DNA from: Epithemia pelagica
Taxonomy: Eukaryota > Bacillariophyta > Bacillariophyceae > Surirellales > Surirellaceae
NCBI GenBank assembly: GCA_946965045.2
Contig: OX337242.1
Location: 930,001-994,000, forward strand
Direction: 5' to 3'
DNA length: 64,000 bases
Part shown: positions 10,587 to 20,743 of the stretch, piece after piece
Position numbering within the stretch: position 1 is the first letter of the stretch
Layout: every line of letters begins with the position of its first letter
Made by a program: the position numbers and the translations under genes
Notes under the pieces: model-generated
Database searches by the model: none
The model's input: the letters and a program-made list of their open reading frames with translations, nothing else
What the model was told of the DNA's origin: nothing

Positions 10587-11515
10587 ACCATCAATTTGTT
10601 TGCACTCGTGATGACATTGGAGCCGTCTTCATGGCCGTCTTCAATCTTTTGGATATAATCCTGAAAACGGTCGTCCTTGACGGCTTTGTAGCCTTTAAAC
10701 AAGTTAACGATTAGGTCTAGTGACGTGTGTCCTCTGGATGCCAATCCATCAACTTGGCTCTGCACGTAGGCGTTGAAGGCGACAATATCGGACCCGTTCG
10801 TCTCGATGTAACGATCGAGGTTTGTTAGGTTCAGTCGCAACGTAGTGACAGTCGCGTTAGAGTCTAGGTAACTCTCGCGAATCACGACCTTGAAGAGGCA
10901 TCCTCCTGCATCTTCCCCATTCACCTTGGTATCATTCGTCCAAATTTGGATACGTTGAATGCCGGTTGGTGAGAGTAAGTTCATGATTAAGTCATGAAGC
11001 ATCTTGGAGTTCTGCGAGTTCCTGGTGTTCTGTCCGATGAATGTCGTTTCGTAGGCCTTGATTTCCTCCAACGTCAAGCGTCCATAATCCGTGATCATGT
11101 TGACAGCTGGCGGTGCGACTCCGCCTGGAGGTGCCGGAACTGTTACCATGCAGTTGGCTCCGTACTCGAGCATTCCGAGGTCGCGAGCCCGCGTATGGAG
11201 TAGGTTCACGAATAGTTGGAACCGGCCTGGCTCTACATCAAACTTCTCGTCGGTCGAGAATAAGGATCTCGTTGCCTGTTCGTAGTACTTCCTGCCTTCT
11301 TTCGTGCCAAAGTCCAGGGTGTTTGCAATCCCTGATCGCAATGGAGTACGGAGGAACGGTCCTGCAGCTGGTGCTCCTGGTCCGGCAGCTGCTTGCGCTA
11401 TTGCGTTCTGGATCGCAGCGGATGCATTGTTCAGGGCCTGAACGAGTGCTTGGGCGTCTGCTCCAGCTGCGTCTCCCATGTTCTCTTGCTCTCCTGAAAG
11501 TAGTTCACGGCACAA
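10400..11515 (-). CDS. TE2 gag-like protein
   Basis: The frame has 371 codons. The Met set at 11515 is preceded by nothing better; the methionine in NMGDAAG, twelve residues in, is an alternative start. An alanine-rich N-terminus is followed by a gag-like helical region (FGTKEGRKYYEQATRSLF, FVNLLHTRARDLGM, LDLIVNLFKGYKAVKD) typical of diatom copia gag. The last roughly 60 residues overlap the start of pol in another frame and look non-native, so true gag homology probably ends near residue 315. The usual C-terminal CCHC knuckle is absent. Confidence 0.8.
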   Translation of the reverse strand: MCRELLSGEQENMGDAAGADAQALVQALNNASAAIQNAIAQAAAGPGAPAAGPFLRTPLRSGIANTLDFGTKEGRKYYEQATRSLFSTDEKFDVEPGRFQLFVNLLHTRARDLGMLEYGANCMVTVPAPPGGVAPPAVNMITDYGRLTLEEIKAYETTFIGQNTRNSQNSKMLHDLIMNLLSPTGIQRIQIWTNDTKVNGEDAGGCLFKVVIRESYLDSNATVTTLRLNLTNLDRYIETNGSDIVAFNAYVQSQVDGLASRGHTSLDLIVNLFKGYKAVKDDRFQDYIQKIEDGHEDGSNVITSANKLMVCAVNFYKKQVTRDKRETTTKRPTPSRHLNGIEPFRSRPAWQQLMQQPNKQTTRNHASLILI

Positions 11516-11565
11516 ATCGGTGAGTTTTTCTTATGAAAGGTCACAGTTATCGCGCAGAGGAAGCG

Positions 11566-11790
11566 TGTTGTTTTAACCGTGGTCACTGCCGATTAAAAGG
11601 GCCAACTAGTTTCGTAAAAGGGGATTGAGTAAGTTATGAGGGTATGGTCATATTACGCTATGGGTGTGTATGTGCTGACGCAGTAGGGGCGTCAGTTGGG
11701 AAGTGCCGTATGGTGACGTGTGTCCATACGCACGTGGAGTTCCCCCCCCAGGTTCCGAATGCACCGGGCGGCAACGGGGAACTTTCAACA
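11566..11790 (-). repeat. TE2 LTR, 5' in element orientation
   Basis: This is the 225-bp partner of 6938-7161. It is followed by GGACTT (11791-11796), after which the host membrane-protein frame continues with Leu-Gln-Asn-Asp. Confidence 0.95.
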
Positions 11791-11796
11791 GGACTT
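11791..11796 (+). repeat. TE2 target-site duplication, right copy (GGACTT)
   Basis: It matches 6932-6937 and lies directly after the CAACA end of the LTR. Confidence 0.85.
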
Positions 11797-11962
11797 ACAA
11801 AACGACTCAACTGCAACAATGAACACCCATCAGACACTTCCGTCAGCAAGAGACCCCGATACATCTTTGACGAACTCTATTAACTCTACTCCAGCCCCTT
11901 CGTCACTGAAAAAGAAGAAAAAATCAAGTAAAAAGAAATCGAAGACAAGCGATGACGTATGA

Positions 11963-12969
11963 ATAAAAGACCCTTTCGTTTTGTATCAGTAGAATGGTCG
12001 GTGTTCTGCACAGACGAGTTCAACACGATTCACTGAAAACAGAGTTAACACAGTGCTATCAATCATAACGTTTGCTTTCGACGATTTCTTGCTGCAAGAG
12101 CGATGCCTCACGTAGCATTACCTGGTCTCCGCTCTGCCAGAAAAACTGGGATTTTGCGATTCCGTAAAATTTCAATTTTCATGCCGATCCTCGAAGTCTC
12201 CCAGTCTAGTGTCAGATCTGAACATGAAATCACTTTTTTGTCACTTGATTTGCACATCACACTTTTCAGCAAATACTACTAGAAGAACAATTTGAAGCGC
12301 ATACGGACTTCCCATATTGAGAAGAGACAAGAGGCTTCAGAAGAAGGTCCCAAAGAATCATAGCAATAATAGACGGTAGGTGACAGGTATCTCGTCCAAG
12401 TTCCTGGACAAGATTGGGAATATCCGGCTTCCATTCATCCTACTTAAGAGTTGTCATGATTGTAGCTTGGAGGCTTGGAGGACGACACGGCAAAACTACA
12501 CTGTGTGAGAAACCCCGCCAATCTGGCAGATTTGTTTCTGGACGAGATTAATCAATTCAGACGATATCTAATGGTAATCTAGCGATTGTTTGAATGAACA
12601 CCCACATGTTATCTCTTGCTTCCAACTCAGACCCTAAATGGATATGCAAGACACCCTATGGATCGTAATAATAGCATGGGCTATGACAACCTCCCATAGT
12701 CCTCCTCAGCTCTAGAAGATAGAAGATTCCTGGATCAGTCACGAATTATCCTCCTAACTACTACCGGATGGTATGGATCGTGAATTTCTTAAGCGAAAAA
12801 TGGACTCGCGAAGAATGGGGAGATGGAGTTTACCATAACTTGTAGTCGCGGTATCGGTCGCGCTACTTCGGTTTGTGACAAAATACAGTGACGCTTTACG
12901 ATGGGCAAGAGATCGAGATGGGTTGCGTCGCGAGAGCAGTGTCTTGATTCCAGATAAGGGACGCTCATC
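11963..12969. other. intergenic, no gene recognised
   Basis: About 1 kb between membrane-protein copy A and the GCN2-like kinase. No frame looks coding. It should contain the 3' end of copy A and the kinase promoter. Confidence 0.5.
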
Positions 12970-15900
12970 ATGTCAGGTTTCTATGGCGTCCTTGGTGAAA
13001 GTGATTCCAGTGGCAGTGATGAAGAAAGCAGCAATAGCAACGTACTGAATTCAGAAAGAAAAAATAGCCAGATAGAAGAGCCGACTTCGACTGCTTCCGT
13101 AGATATTCCTTCTTTCGAAGATCTATCAACGCTGAGAGGCGATGAGGAGACAGTCTTGCGAGCCGTCTACGGTGATGACTTTTCTGTTGCAGTAAAGGGA
13201 GACGTGAATGGGCATGCCTCGCTACAAGTTGTTGTTCGGCCGCTTGAAATTGAGAAAAATAGAGTCGGCAGCAGTCTTCTACTGCACGTGCGACTCAGTC
13301 ACCAGTATCCTTATGTTGTTCCTAAAATTGACATTCGAGAAGTCAAAGGACTCTCTGATTCGGAAAAGAGTGAGTTGATGAGACAACTCAAACGACGTGC
13401 CAACCAGTTGTCGTCGACAGGAAATGTGATGATGCTTGAACTGGTGCAAGTAGCGGAAAAATTCCTTCACGAGCACAACCGAGATCCCACCTTGTCGGCA
13501 TGGGAGCAAATGCATCAAAGAGAGAAAGCTCAGAAAGAACTAGATTTACGGGCACAGGAAGAACTGTCACGGCTTATGAACAAATCTACAGTCTACCAGC
13601 CCCGTTCGCCGTCCGAGTCGGTTACAGAAAGAACCATTTACGATTACGAAGGTGGAGAACTGGTAAAAGGAAGCGCCATTAATCCTGATGACTTGGAACG
13701 AGAGCTCACACGACAAAAACTTGCACTGGAAGAAACGAGACGCCACAGAGGACGAGAGCTGGGATTTAGGCGATTCTCGTCGTATGCAACAACGGCGGAT
13801 GATAAACATGCGACCAAAATTGAAGAAGAAGTTGAGGATTCGAGTAGCAGCGATGTTGACGATGACTATGAGGTAGCATTTGGTGCCGGTGGTACCTCTG
13901 CTTCGCGCTACAGAACAGACTTCGTTGAGCTTGGGGTTCTCGGTCGTGGTGGTGGCGGAGAAGTTGTAAAGGTGCGAAATCGTCTTGACCGTAGAATATA
14001 TGCAATTAAAAAGATCATCCTCGAGCTTGAGCAGGGTCGGTATGCAAAGTTTGGAAAACTTCACAATAGAAAATTGAGGAGAGAGGTAACAACAATTTCC
14101 CGAATGACGCACAAGAATATCGTGAGGTATTACCAGGCATGGGTTGAAGGCGAGGGGCATCAGAGCAATGATGAAGATAGTGTTCTAGAGAGCGAGATTA
14201 GAGACCCGGGGACATTGAACAATTCTGTTCTTGAAATGATCCATGACGATGATGAAGAAGAAGAAGAAGATGATGATGATGGATCCGCCCAGGGTTGGTG
14301 GGCAAACTCTCCGCCAACTGCTCGTCGCTCTCAATCTCGTAGTTCCAGCTGGAGTCACTCGTCGTCCTCTGACGAGGAAGGTCAATCTGAAGCAGCTGCT
14401 GATAACAATGCCACTCTACATAAGACGCAGATTGGTTCAGATGATACGACCTTGGACGTGTTGGGCTTGGGTAGTCCGTTGCTGAACGGTTTTGGGTTCC
14501 AAAACCAGGCTTATCAATCCATCGTGGACAATAGCAAGCAACGAATCTTGAAGGAGAACGATGCTGAAAATGAGGATATATGGGATGAGTCTTCTTCCGT
14601 TCACGTTGGAAATGCGGGTAAGGGAAGAAATATTTTGTATATTCAAATGCAGTATTGTGAAACCACTCTCCGAAGATTGATTGATGATGGCAAAGTTGCT
14701 GAAATGAAAGAGAACGAGATTTGGCGTCTCGTAGGGCAGATTTTGGAAGCTCTTGCTTATATACATGATCAGAACATTGTAAGTGATCTTTATGCGTGCT
14801 TATTCTTGGGCTTCATCATCTAATCGATCAGTATTCACACCCCGACAGATACACCGTAAGTTCATTTTTCTTTTGCTGTTATCAGGGCTCCCCATATGCT
14901 GAGCAATACCCGTTTCCCGCTTTAGGTGACTTGAAGCCTGGAAATGTACGAGCTCTGAAACAAAACTGATTGGTTTGTAATTAACTAAGATTCTCATACA
15001 CCCTCTCTTTACAGATTTTTTTGGATTCGGAAGGCAACATCCAACTTGGTGATTTCGGTCTGGCCACTCGCCACCAAGCTTCCCAGCCATCGGGCTCGCA
15101 AGACATGGAAGTGGAATCTGAAACTGGATCAATTTATGACGCAATTGAAGACATAACACGTCTCCTTGGGGGCTCTGCAGCTACTGGACCTGGGATTCAT
15201 GACATCTCGGCGACAGGAGAGTCTATGACTGGAGGGGTTGGCACGACTTTTTACCGTGCTCCTGAACAAGAGGCACAAGAAAAATCTCGACGAAAAGGTA
15301 AGAGCTCCTCATATACGGTGAAAGCAGATATTTTCAGCCTCGGAATCATCCTTTTTGAGATGTTCCACCCGCCTTTTGAGACCTATATGGAGCGAGCAGG
15401 AACACTTACTGTTTTGAGGGGGGAACATTCTGTTCAAAAGGGAGGAGATGTTCACGGATCCGCTGAAGCGCTGGGAGATATAGGGGTACAAGCCGAAATT
15501 CGTTTCCCATCTACATTCGCAAAATCTGTTCCGGAAAATGCACAACGTCTCATCCTTCGTTGTCTAGACAAGAAACCAGAAGATCGTCCATCAGCGAAAG
15601 ATATTTTAGCGAGCGAGATGCTACCCAGAAAGATTGAGTTAGAACAGAAGTATCTTGAAGAAGCGCTTGAGATGCTGACAAGTACCCAGTCTGAGAGCAT
15701 CATGCAGATTCTGAATGCTCTCTTTGCTAGACCGACACAAGACGTGGTGGACATGACGTTTGATACGGATGTTGCCGTCAAGGCAAACAATCTTGGAACT
15801 ACGAGGACTGGAAAAAGGGTTCGTACACCCTCTGAACAACTGATGAAAGCGATATCAGCTATTCGTGCTGGAGCGGTCGATGTGGCTGCATTTGCATCGC

Positions 15901-18440
15901 TTGCAATGAGCTCAGCTTCGATGATGGCTGCCACTGCAGCTTTAAATAGGGCAGAACTGACTGGGAAACTCGGAAAAGGTGGGAGAGGGATGCAGAAAAG
16001 GGCAACACAAAGAGTGGCAGGAGTTTTAGCTATGCGATCCGCAACTGCGGCAGCAGTAACTGGTGCAGTAGATGGTGTCCTTGGAGCCGACCCCAGTGTA
16101 GTGGAGAACGTTTGTAACGGCCTTAAGGAAATTTTTCGAAACCACGGCGCCGTGCAAATGAAAACACCGCTTTTGCGACCTCGTCGCACTCCTGTTTCAC
16201 TTGTGTCAGGAGCAGGCCCAGTGGAGCTACTCAATTCGAGAGGAGTTGTGCTTACTCTTCCACAAGACCTCACCGCACCTCTTGCGCGCTCTGTAGGTCG
16301 TGGTGGAGCGGCAACGTCGAACATAAAGAGGTTTGATATCGACCGGGTGTACCAGAAATCCGCAACAGGCGGACATCCACGGGAAAGTTTAGAAGCTTCA
16401 TTCGAGATTCTACAAGAAGATCACCGCAAATGTACAGAAATTCAGACAGAGACGATGCTCGTTGTCCAACAAGTGATATCACTGCTCCATTCAAAGAAAA
16501 GTGGAAAACTTCCTTTTGATGCAGAATCTCCGCTCTGGTTTTTACGGATTGGCCACACGCGACTCTCTGATGCAATCCTAGATCTTTGTGGGGTTCCAGC
16601 CAAGGAAACAATACGGAAGTACCTTTACGACCTCTTCTCACACTTTCTCGCCCCCTCCCCGTTCACGTTGATGACTCACGGAAAAGCCAAGAAAGCGAGA
16701 AAGCAGAATTGTCGAAGTGCCCTAGAAGCGCGTCTCGAACAAGCCGTGTCGACACTGGGTTTGCCGCAAGAAGCTGTCAAGAAGATTGAGATCGTCTGCA
16801 CCGAAACACCAATGCCAGCAAAAGGAAGAGAAAGCGTTGCTTATTTGAAGAAAGTAATATCGAAGCTTAGGTCATCCGAGGGTGCGGATATAGCTGATCC
16901 GAAGCGTTTGAAGCGTTTTGAGGACTCTGCCAAGAACCTCAGACATCTCAGTGACCTAATTGATCTCCTCGAAGTTCATCTGAAGCCGCTTATTGGACCG
17001 AGAGCCAATTCCACATATGGTTTGGTCCGACCATTGTTTTTGTCAATCGACCTTGGGCTTCGACAACGACGGAAAACTTACCATGGAGGGATTATCTTTC
17101 AAGCTATTGTACTACCAGACAACTATTTCGACGATCTGAAAGATGAGGAATCAAATGAGGAGCTAATATTGTCTTCTGGAAAAGGTTTGAAGCTGGCAAC
17201 AGGAGGGGAATTCTCAGAATTGGTTCGCAAAAACCGACCACCGGGGAACTTTGCGTCGACCTTCCTGCAGCACTACACCACCAGCCCCATACCGTTTTGT
17301 TTTGGAGTCGGATTTTCAGTGGGAAAGCTTGTGGAACTGTTGTACGTCAATGCCGCAATGGATAACATTGACGGTCTCTATGAGACCTCCTCAATTTCAG
17401 ACATATCTCAAATGAGAAAGCTACTTGGCCATCCACTAGGCAATGCAAAATCAGTGGATGTGGTTATAGCAAGTTCTCATGGGATGGATTCGTTGAGTTT
17501 AGAAGAGCGCTTTCTAGTTGCGACGATACTATGGTCAGAAGGTGTTGCCGCGGAATATTTGGCGCACAGCGGAGTTATGCTCAGCCTTCTAAAACGAATT
17601 CGGGAAGATATTCAGGAACCAACAACAACCAGCGACTGGTCCCTCCAAGAGCTGTATGGTGTATGCGCTCTTCTGAAGATCCCCTACGTTGTGATCGTAC
17701 AAAAGCACCTATTGAAAGAAAAGAACTCAGTCAGACTAATTCGGGTAGCGGTAGAATCGACAGGAAACAACGGCAGCATCAGTAGTGAGGCCCTTGTGTC
17801 GCTGGACAACCTTGCTGGTGTAATTTTGGACGGCTCATTTATGGAGTCAGAGGTGGTTGAGGTAGACCTGAGCCAGAACGCTCAAACCCATCTGGCCGCG
17901 CCAAGCTCCACGAAGGTAACTCGAGGACGCGTGAATTGCATACTTATTGACAACGACGTTTACTTTGGTGGGGACCATGAAGTATCCAAAAGTGACACAC
18001 CGCATTGGAAAACACACCTGAAAATGATCAAGAAGGTGGAGTTTCAAGCAGAGACCTTTCTGTCTTCGATCGGCGATCCCCATGACTATGCGATTTATGG
18101 AGTTCCTGTATTTGCTGTTTCTGATGCAACATTCTGGGCGCTCCGTGACTTTGGTACCGCCTTAATGAAACTCGAGGACAAGGAACAAAGTGCGAAAGGG
18201 GCTTATTTAGAGACATCAGAGAAGTATCCAAAGTACAAGCGTTCTCTCAAGACTCTTGCGGATGCCGTTGATAGCTACATACGAAAAGCCAAAATCTGGA
18301 AAGGAAATTCAAAAGAAAGCACATCATCGTTGCTGACAGCTCTCCTATACAGTAAGAATGACGACAGGTTTGATGCGATCACGTTCAACTTGCAATCACA
18401 CTCCCAAAATCATTCAACCCATTCTTCGCGGCGGAAATGA
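12970..18440 (+). CDS. GCN2: GCN2-like eIF2-alpha kinase (RWD - kinase - HisRS-like), 1753 aa
   Basis: Four exons are inferred: 12970-14778, 14849-14855 (7 nt), 14926-14945 (20 nt) and 15015-18440, with GT-AG introns of 70, 70 and 69 nt. An RWD domain, which binds the activator GCN1 in other eukaryotes, lies at residues about 48-160. A charged coiled-coil-like stretch follows. The kinase domain starts near 317 with glycine loop GRGGGGEV and catalytic lysine in YAIKK. A 140-residue acidic/serine-rich insert, as in other eIF2-alpha kinases, follows the N-lobe. The catalytic loop IHRDLKPGN (604-612) is assembled across the two microexons, and DFG is at 625-627. From about 1050 to the end lies a degenerate histidyl-tRNA-synthetase-like region (GGHPRE, YGLVRP), the sensor of uncharged tRNA. 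The known role is phosphorylating eIF2-alpha in amino-acid starvation. Reading the two halves as separate genes would lose the catalytic site. Confidence 0.93.
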
Positions 18441-18992
18441 ATCTGTTTTCGCTTGTGCTCCGAAGTTTCGTTGAAACAATCATAACTATTGAAGGCTAGG
18501 TGCTAGTGACAAGGCTTGGATGTTCTGATTGTTTGAAAACTATGGCTCTTTTCTCTTCGAATTTTCACTCTTCGTAGTCCAATGATAGAATATCGTCGCG
18601 CCACTCATGTTTACATCGTCTGCCTCCATCTTCCCTTCATGTAGACTCTACCAAGAACGACGGGAATGGTGTTGCACCATCATCCAACAAAAAATCACAT
18701 TCATTAGGAACAATTCTCTGATTTTGTCTGTAGTTTTGCACATAAGTACGAACGCTTTAGGGTCGCGTATAAGCCCTCACTTTAAAATCGAATCTCAAGG
18801 ATTTGTCGCGCGAGCCGACCCAGAATTCGTCCCCTTTAGCGGCCACAAAGTTGTCAAACCAAATGCCGTTCCAAGATCTAGAAAACCAAAAAAGGTGCCG
18901 TTGTGGTTCTGCTCTGGCCGAAAAACGCTCTCAAACTCCCTTTATTTCTTCTTATAGTGAAACACAAATTATCGGAAACACTCTTCGTAAAC
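18441..18992. other. intergenic, no gene recognised
   Basis: 550 bp between the GCN2-like gene and membrane-protein copy B. An open frame runs upstream of the copy B ATG but opens at GTG and lacks protein character, so I treat it as leader. Confidence 0.5.
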
Positions 18993-20213
18993 ATGGGTAA
19001 ACGAGGTACTACTGTTGCTGCCAATAGAGGCAGTACAAATCCATTTGATGATACTTATCCGGGCATGGACGATGATGCTTCGAGTGTCTCCAGCCAGGCA
19101 GTGTCATCGGTCGCGAGTGGCAGTGTTTTTACGACAAACGTGGGAACGGCAGAATCTAAAAGACACGTGGTAAAAAGTTATCCACTTTCATCACGCCCAG
19201 CGTTCTCGGGGTCTTCGCCTCTGGAAGATGACCAAAGCCGCTCAGACGAATCATTTGAGCACGTTCTCGGAGTCTATCCGTCATTCAGTGAAGCTCTGGA
19301 GAAGCGCTCCATTACAGGTTTCTTTTCGTCGGGATCGGGGCCTACAAGATCGAACAGCGACGTCGAGGGATCTAAAGACAATCATGACAAAGCAAAGAAA
19401 AGCTGGTTGGGAGCGGTACCGCGACGGGTTCGGTTCGGTTTACTCATCAGTCTTGCCGTGTTCGTGGTTGCTCTTATCAGCGTCTCGGTTGCGGTTTCTT
19501 CGAATAAAAGTTCAAGCGGTGAAACGAGTCAGGAATCGTCGTCATCGTTGACACAGGAAGACAGGGATGAGTTTCTGTTCCAATCCAGCTTTTCTGCAGC
19601 TGATACGAGTTCAGCACAGCCGGCGAGTATAAGGAGTCCGTCGGCTTCACCTACCAGGTCCCCGTCTGGATCACCGTCCACGTCCCCGTCTGGAGCTCCG
19701 TCCACAGCTCCCAGTCCGTCTCCTTCTACGTTCCCGACCACCACGCCTGGTTCTCCAACACGTTCTCCGTCGAGCTTCCCGTCAGGTTTGCCGTCTGGTT
19801 TCCCCACAAGCTTTCCGTCAGGCTTCCCGAGTACTACGCCGACAAGCTCTCCGAGTACTACGCCAACAAGCTCTCCGAGTACTACGCCGACGGGTTCCCC
19901 GAGTAGTTCGCCTACAAGCTCCCCGAGTACCACACCGACAACCGTACCGACTGCGACGCCAACACGCTCACCGACTGCGACGCCGACCAGCATGCCAACC
20001 ACTCGCATGCCAACTACCACGCCGACAAGATTACCGACTTTGACGCCGACAGCTTCACCGACGTCATCTCCTACGAAAGCTCCATCTCAATCACCCACAG
20101 GTACACCAACTAAGACGCCAACGAGTTCTCCTTCCGCCTCTCCATCGGTGCACCCGTCACATTCTCCCTCACAGGCACCCACCACTTCTAAGAAAACAAA
20201 AGACAGACAATAG
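18993..20213 (+). CDS. membrane-protein family copy B, PS/PT-repeat protein, 406 aa
   Basis: The ATG at 18993 (ACATGGGT) is preferred over an upstream GTG in the same frame. In order: an N-terminal Ser/Asp-rich segment with SVSSQAVSSVASGSVFT; a divergent acidic block RSDESFEHVLGVYPS; the basic stretch VPRRVRFG; a transmembrane helix near residues 141-169; the block SSSLTQEDRDEF; then about 200 residues of degenerate four-residue Ser/Thr-Pro repeats (SPSASPTRSPSG type) ending in a basic tail SKKTKDRQ. There is no signal peptide, so a signal-anchor, C-terminus-out topology is likely, with the repeats probably O-glycosylated and outside or in a lumen (inference). It is the best-preserved family member. 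Function unknown. Confidence 0.85.
   Translation: MGKRGTTVAANRGSTNPFDDTYPGMDDDASSVSSQAVSSVASGSVFTTNVGTAESKRHVVKSYPLSSRPAFSGSSPLEDDQSRSDESFEHVLGVYPSFSEALEKRSITGFFSSGSGPTRSNSDVEGSKDNHDKAKKSWLGAVPRRVRFGLLISLAVFVVALISVSVAVSSNKSSSGETSQESSSSLTQEDRDEFLFQSSFSAADTSSAQPASIRSPSASPTRSPSGSPSTSPSGAPSTAPSPSPSTFPTTTPGSPTRSPSSFPSGLPSGFPTSFPSGFPSTTPTSSPSTTPTSSPSTTPTGSPSSSPTSSPSTTPTTVPTATPTRSPTATPTSMPTTRMPTTTPTRLPTLTPTASPTSSPTKAPSQSPTGTPTKTPTSSPSASPSVHPSHSPSQAPTTSKKTKDRQ
19650..20190 (+). repeat. Ser/Thr-Pro codon repeats in copy B
   Basis: Twelve-nucleotide units encode PSxx/PTxx. Higher-order 24-nt copies are obvious around 19826-19930, where CCGAGTACTACGCC recurs. Such units expand and contract easily, so length polymorphism is likely. 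Confidence 0.85.
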
Positions 20214-20743
20214 GACATTATGCATCGTAACTGTCTTCAGACAAGGGTTGAATTGGATACCACATGAAGCATACTAGACCTAACTTTTTTTACTTGTATC
20301 ATTATCATTTGTGTCGAGTTGTGCCCGGGAACTCTTCTCGTCGATAGTACAAGGCGGCAAAAGTGATTGTTGGCTTTTGGATCGGTCTTGTCAAAAAATC
20401 CGTCGGGTGAAAATTGAAAATTCCCAGAGCAAGCACAACGGACACTGACATTATACTGGTAGGGCTATGACTCTGTCGTGGCTCACACAATACTCTTGTA
20501 CTCGTACTCTACTCGTATACCTCGAGTCATAGACATGCACGCGCGCCGACTGCCGATCATGGCATGATATTGAGGATATTTCACAAAGTTGTCCACATAA
20601 CATGCCCCCAAGTCCCAAGTGCAAACGATTGGAGATTGGAGATTAGCTTGTTTGCTATTCCGTCTCTCAAGGAAAAAACAAGTCCCTCAATTCTAATTGT
20701 GCCATCTCGATCCAAGCTTTCATTAATAAGCCCAGTCATCATC
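20214..20743. other. intergenic, no gene recognised
   Basis: 530 bp between copies B and C. It includes an AT-rich stretch after copy B and the repetitive TACTCGTACTC-like sequence near 20500. A frame upstream of copy C's ATG lacks an ATG-anchored start with protein character. Confidence 0.45.

Larger units (their letters stand above)
6938..11790 (-). mobile_element. TE2: Ty1/copia LTR retrotransposon, 4.85 kb, inverted
   Basis: Short LTRs (6938-7161, 224 bp; 11566-11790, 225 bp) begin TGTTG and end CAACA, a perfect 5-bp inverted pair. They differ by two substitutions and one C in a C-run, so the insertion looks young but probably older than TE1. Coding strand is minus. The gag ORF (11515-10400) overlaps a pol ORF (10586-7197) that carries GAG-pre-integrase, integrase, reverse transcriptase and RNase H. 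A purine-rich tract (read on the minus strand, GTGAGAGGGAG) abuts the downstream LTR at about 7162. A CCHC zinc knuckle and an aspartic protease are not visible. Confidence 0.93.
956..11962 (+). pseudogene. membrane-protein family copy A, interrupted by two LTR retrotransposons
   Basis: Three segments, 956-1341, 6758-6937 and 11797-11962, together make a 732-nt frame (243 codons plus stop) when both transposons and one copy of each target duplication are left out. The ATG at 956 is chosen because the longer frame opens at a GTG, and paralogues also start MG- or M plus basic residues. The product would have a serine-rich block (SVSSLASESVYTS), the motif ESFADEYSIEHILG, a basic stretch (RRKAR), one transmembrane helix near residues 137-158, the block SSLTQEERD, and a lysine-rich C-terminus with a run of five lysines near the end. 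Basic residues before the helix and the lack of a signal peptide suggest N-in, C-out topology (inference). In this haplotype, transcripts from the ATG would stop inside the TE1 LTR at 1366. The function of the family is unknown to me. Confidence 0.8.

Noticed and set aside
14779-14945. A simpler GCN2 splice with one intron ending at 14885, giving an exon that reads GSPYAEQYPFPALGDLKPGN
   Set aside because: It is in frame and has GT-AG ends, but destroys the HRD motif required for kinase activity; the microexon model gives the exact consensus.
19529-20020. Long minus-strand frame with Gly/Val repeats opposite copy B
   Set aside because: It is the complement of the Ser/Thr-Pro repeat codons and has no independent support. 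The same holds for minus-strand frames opposite copies C and D.
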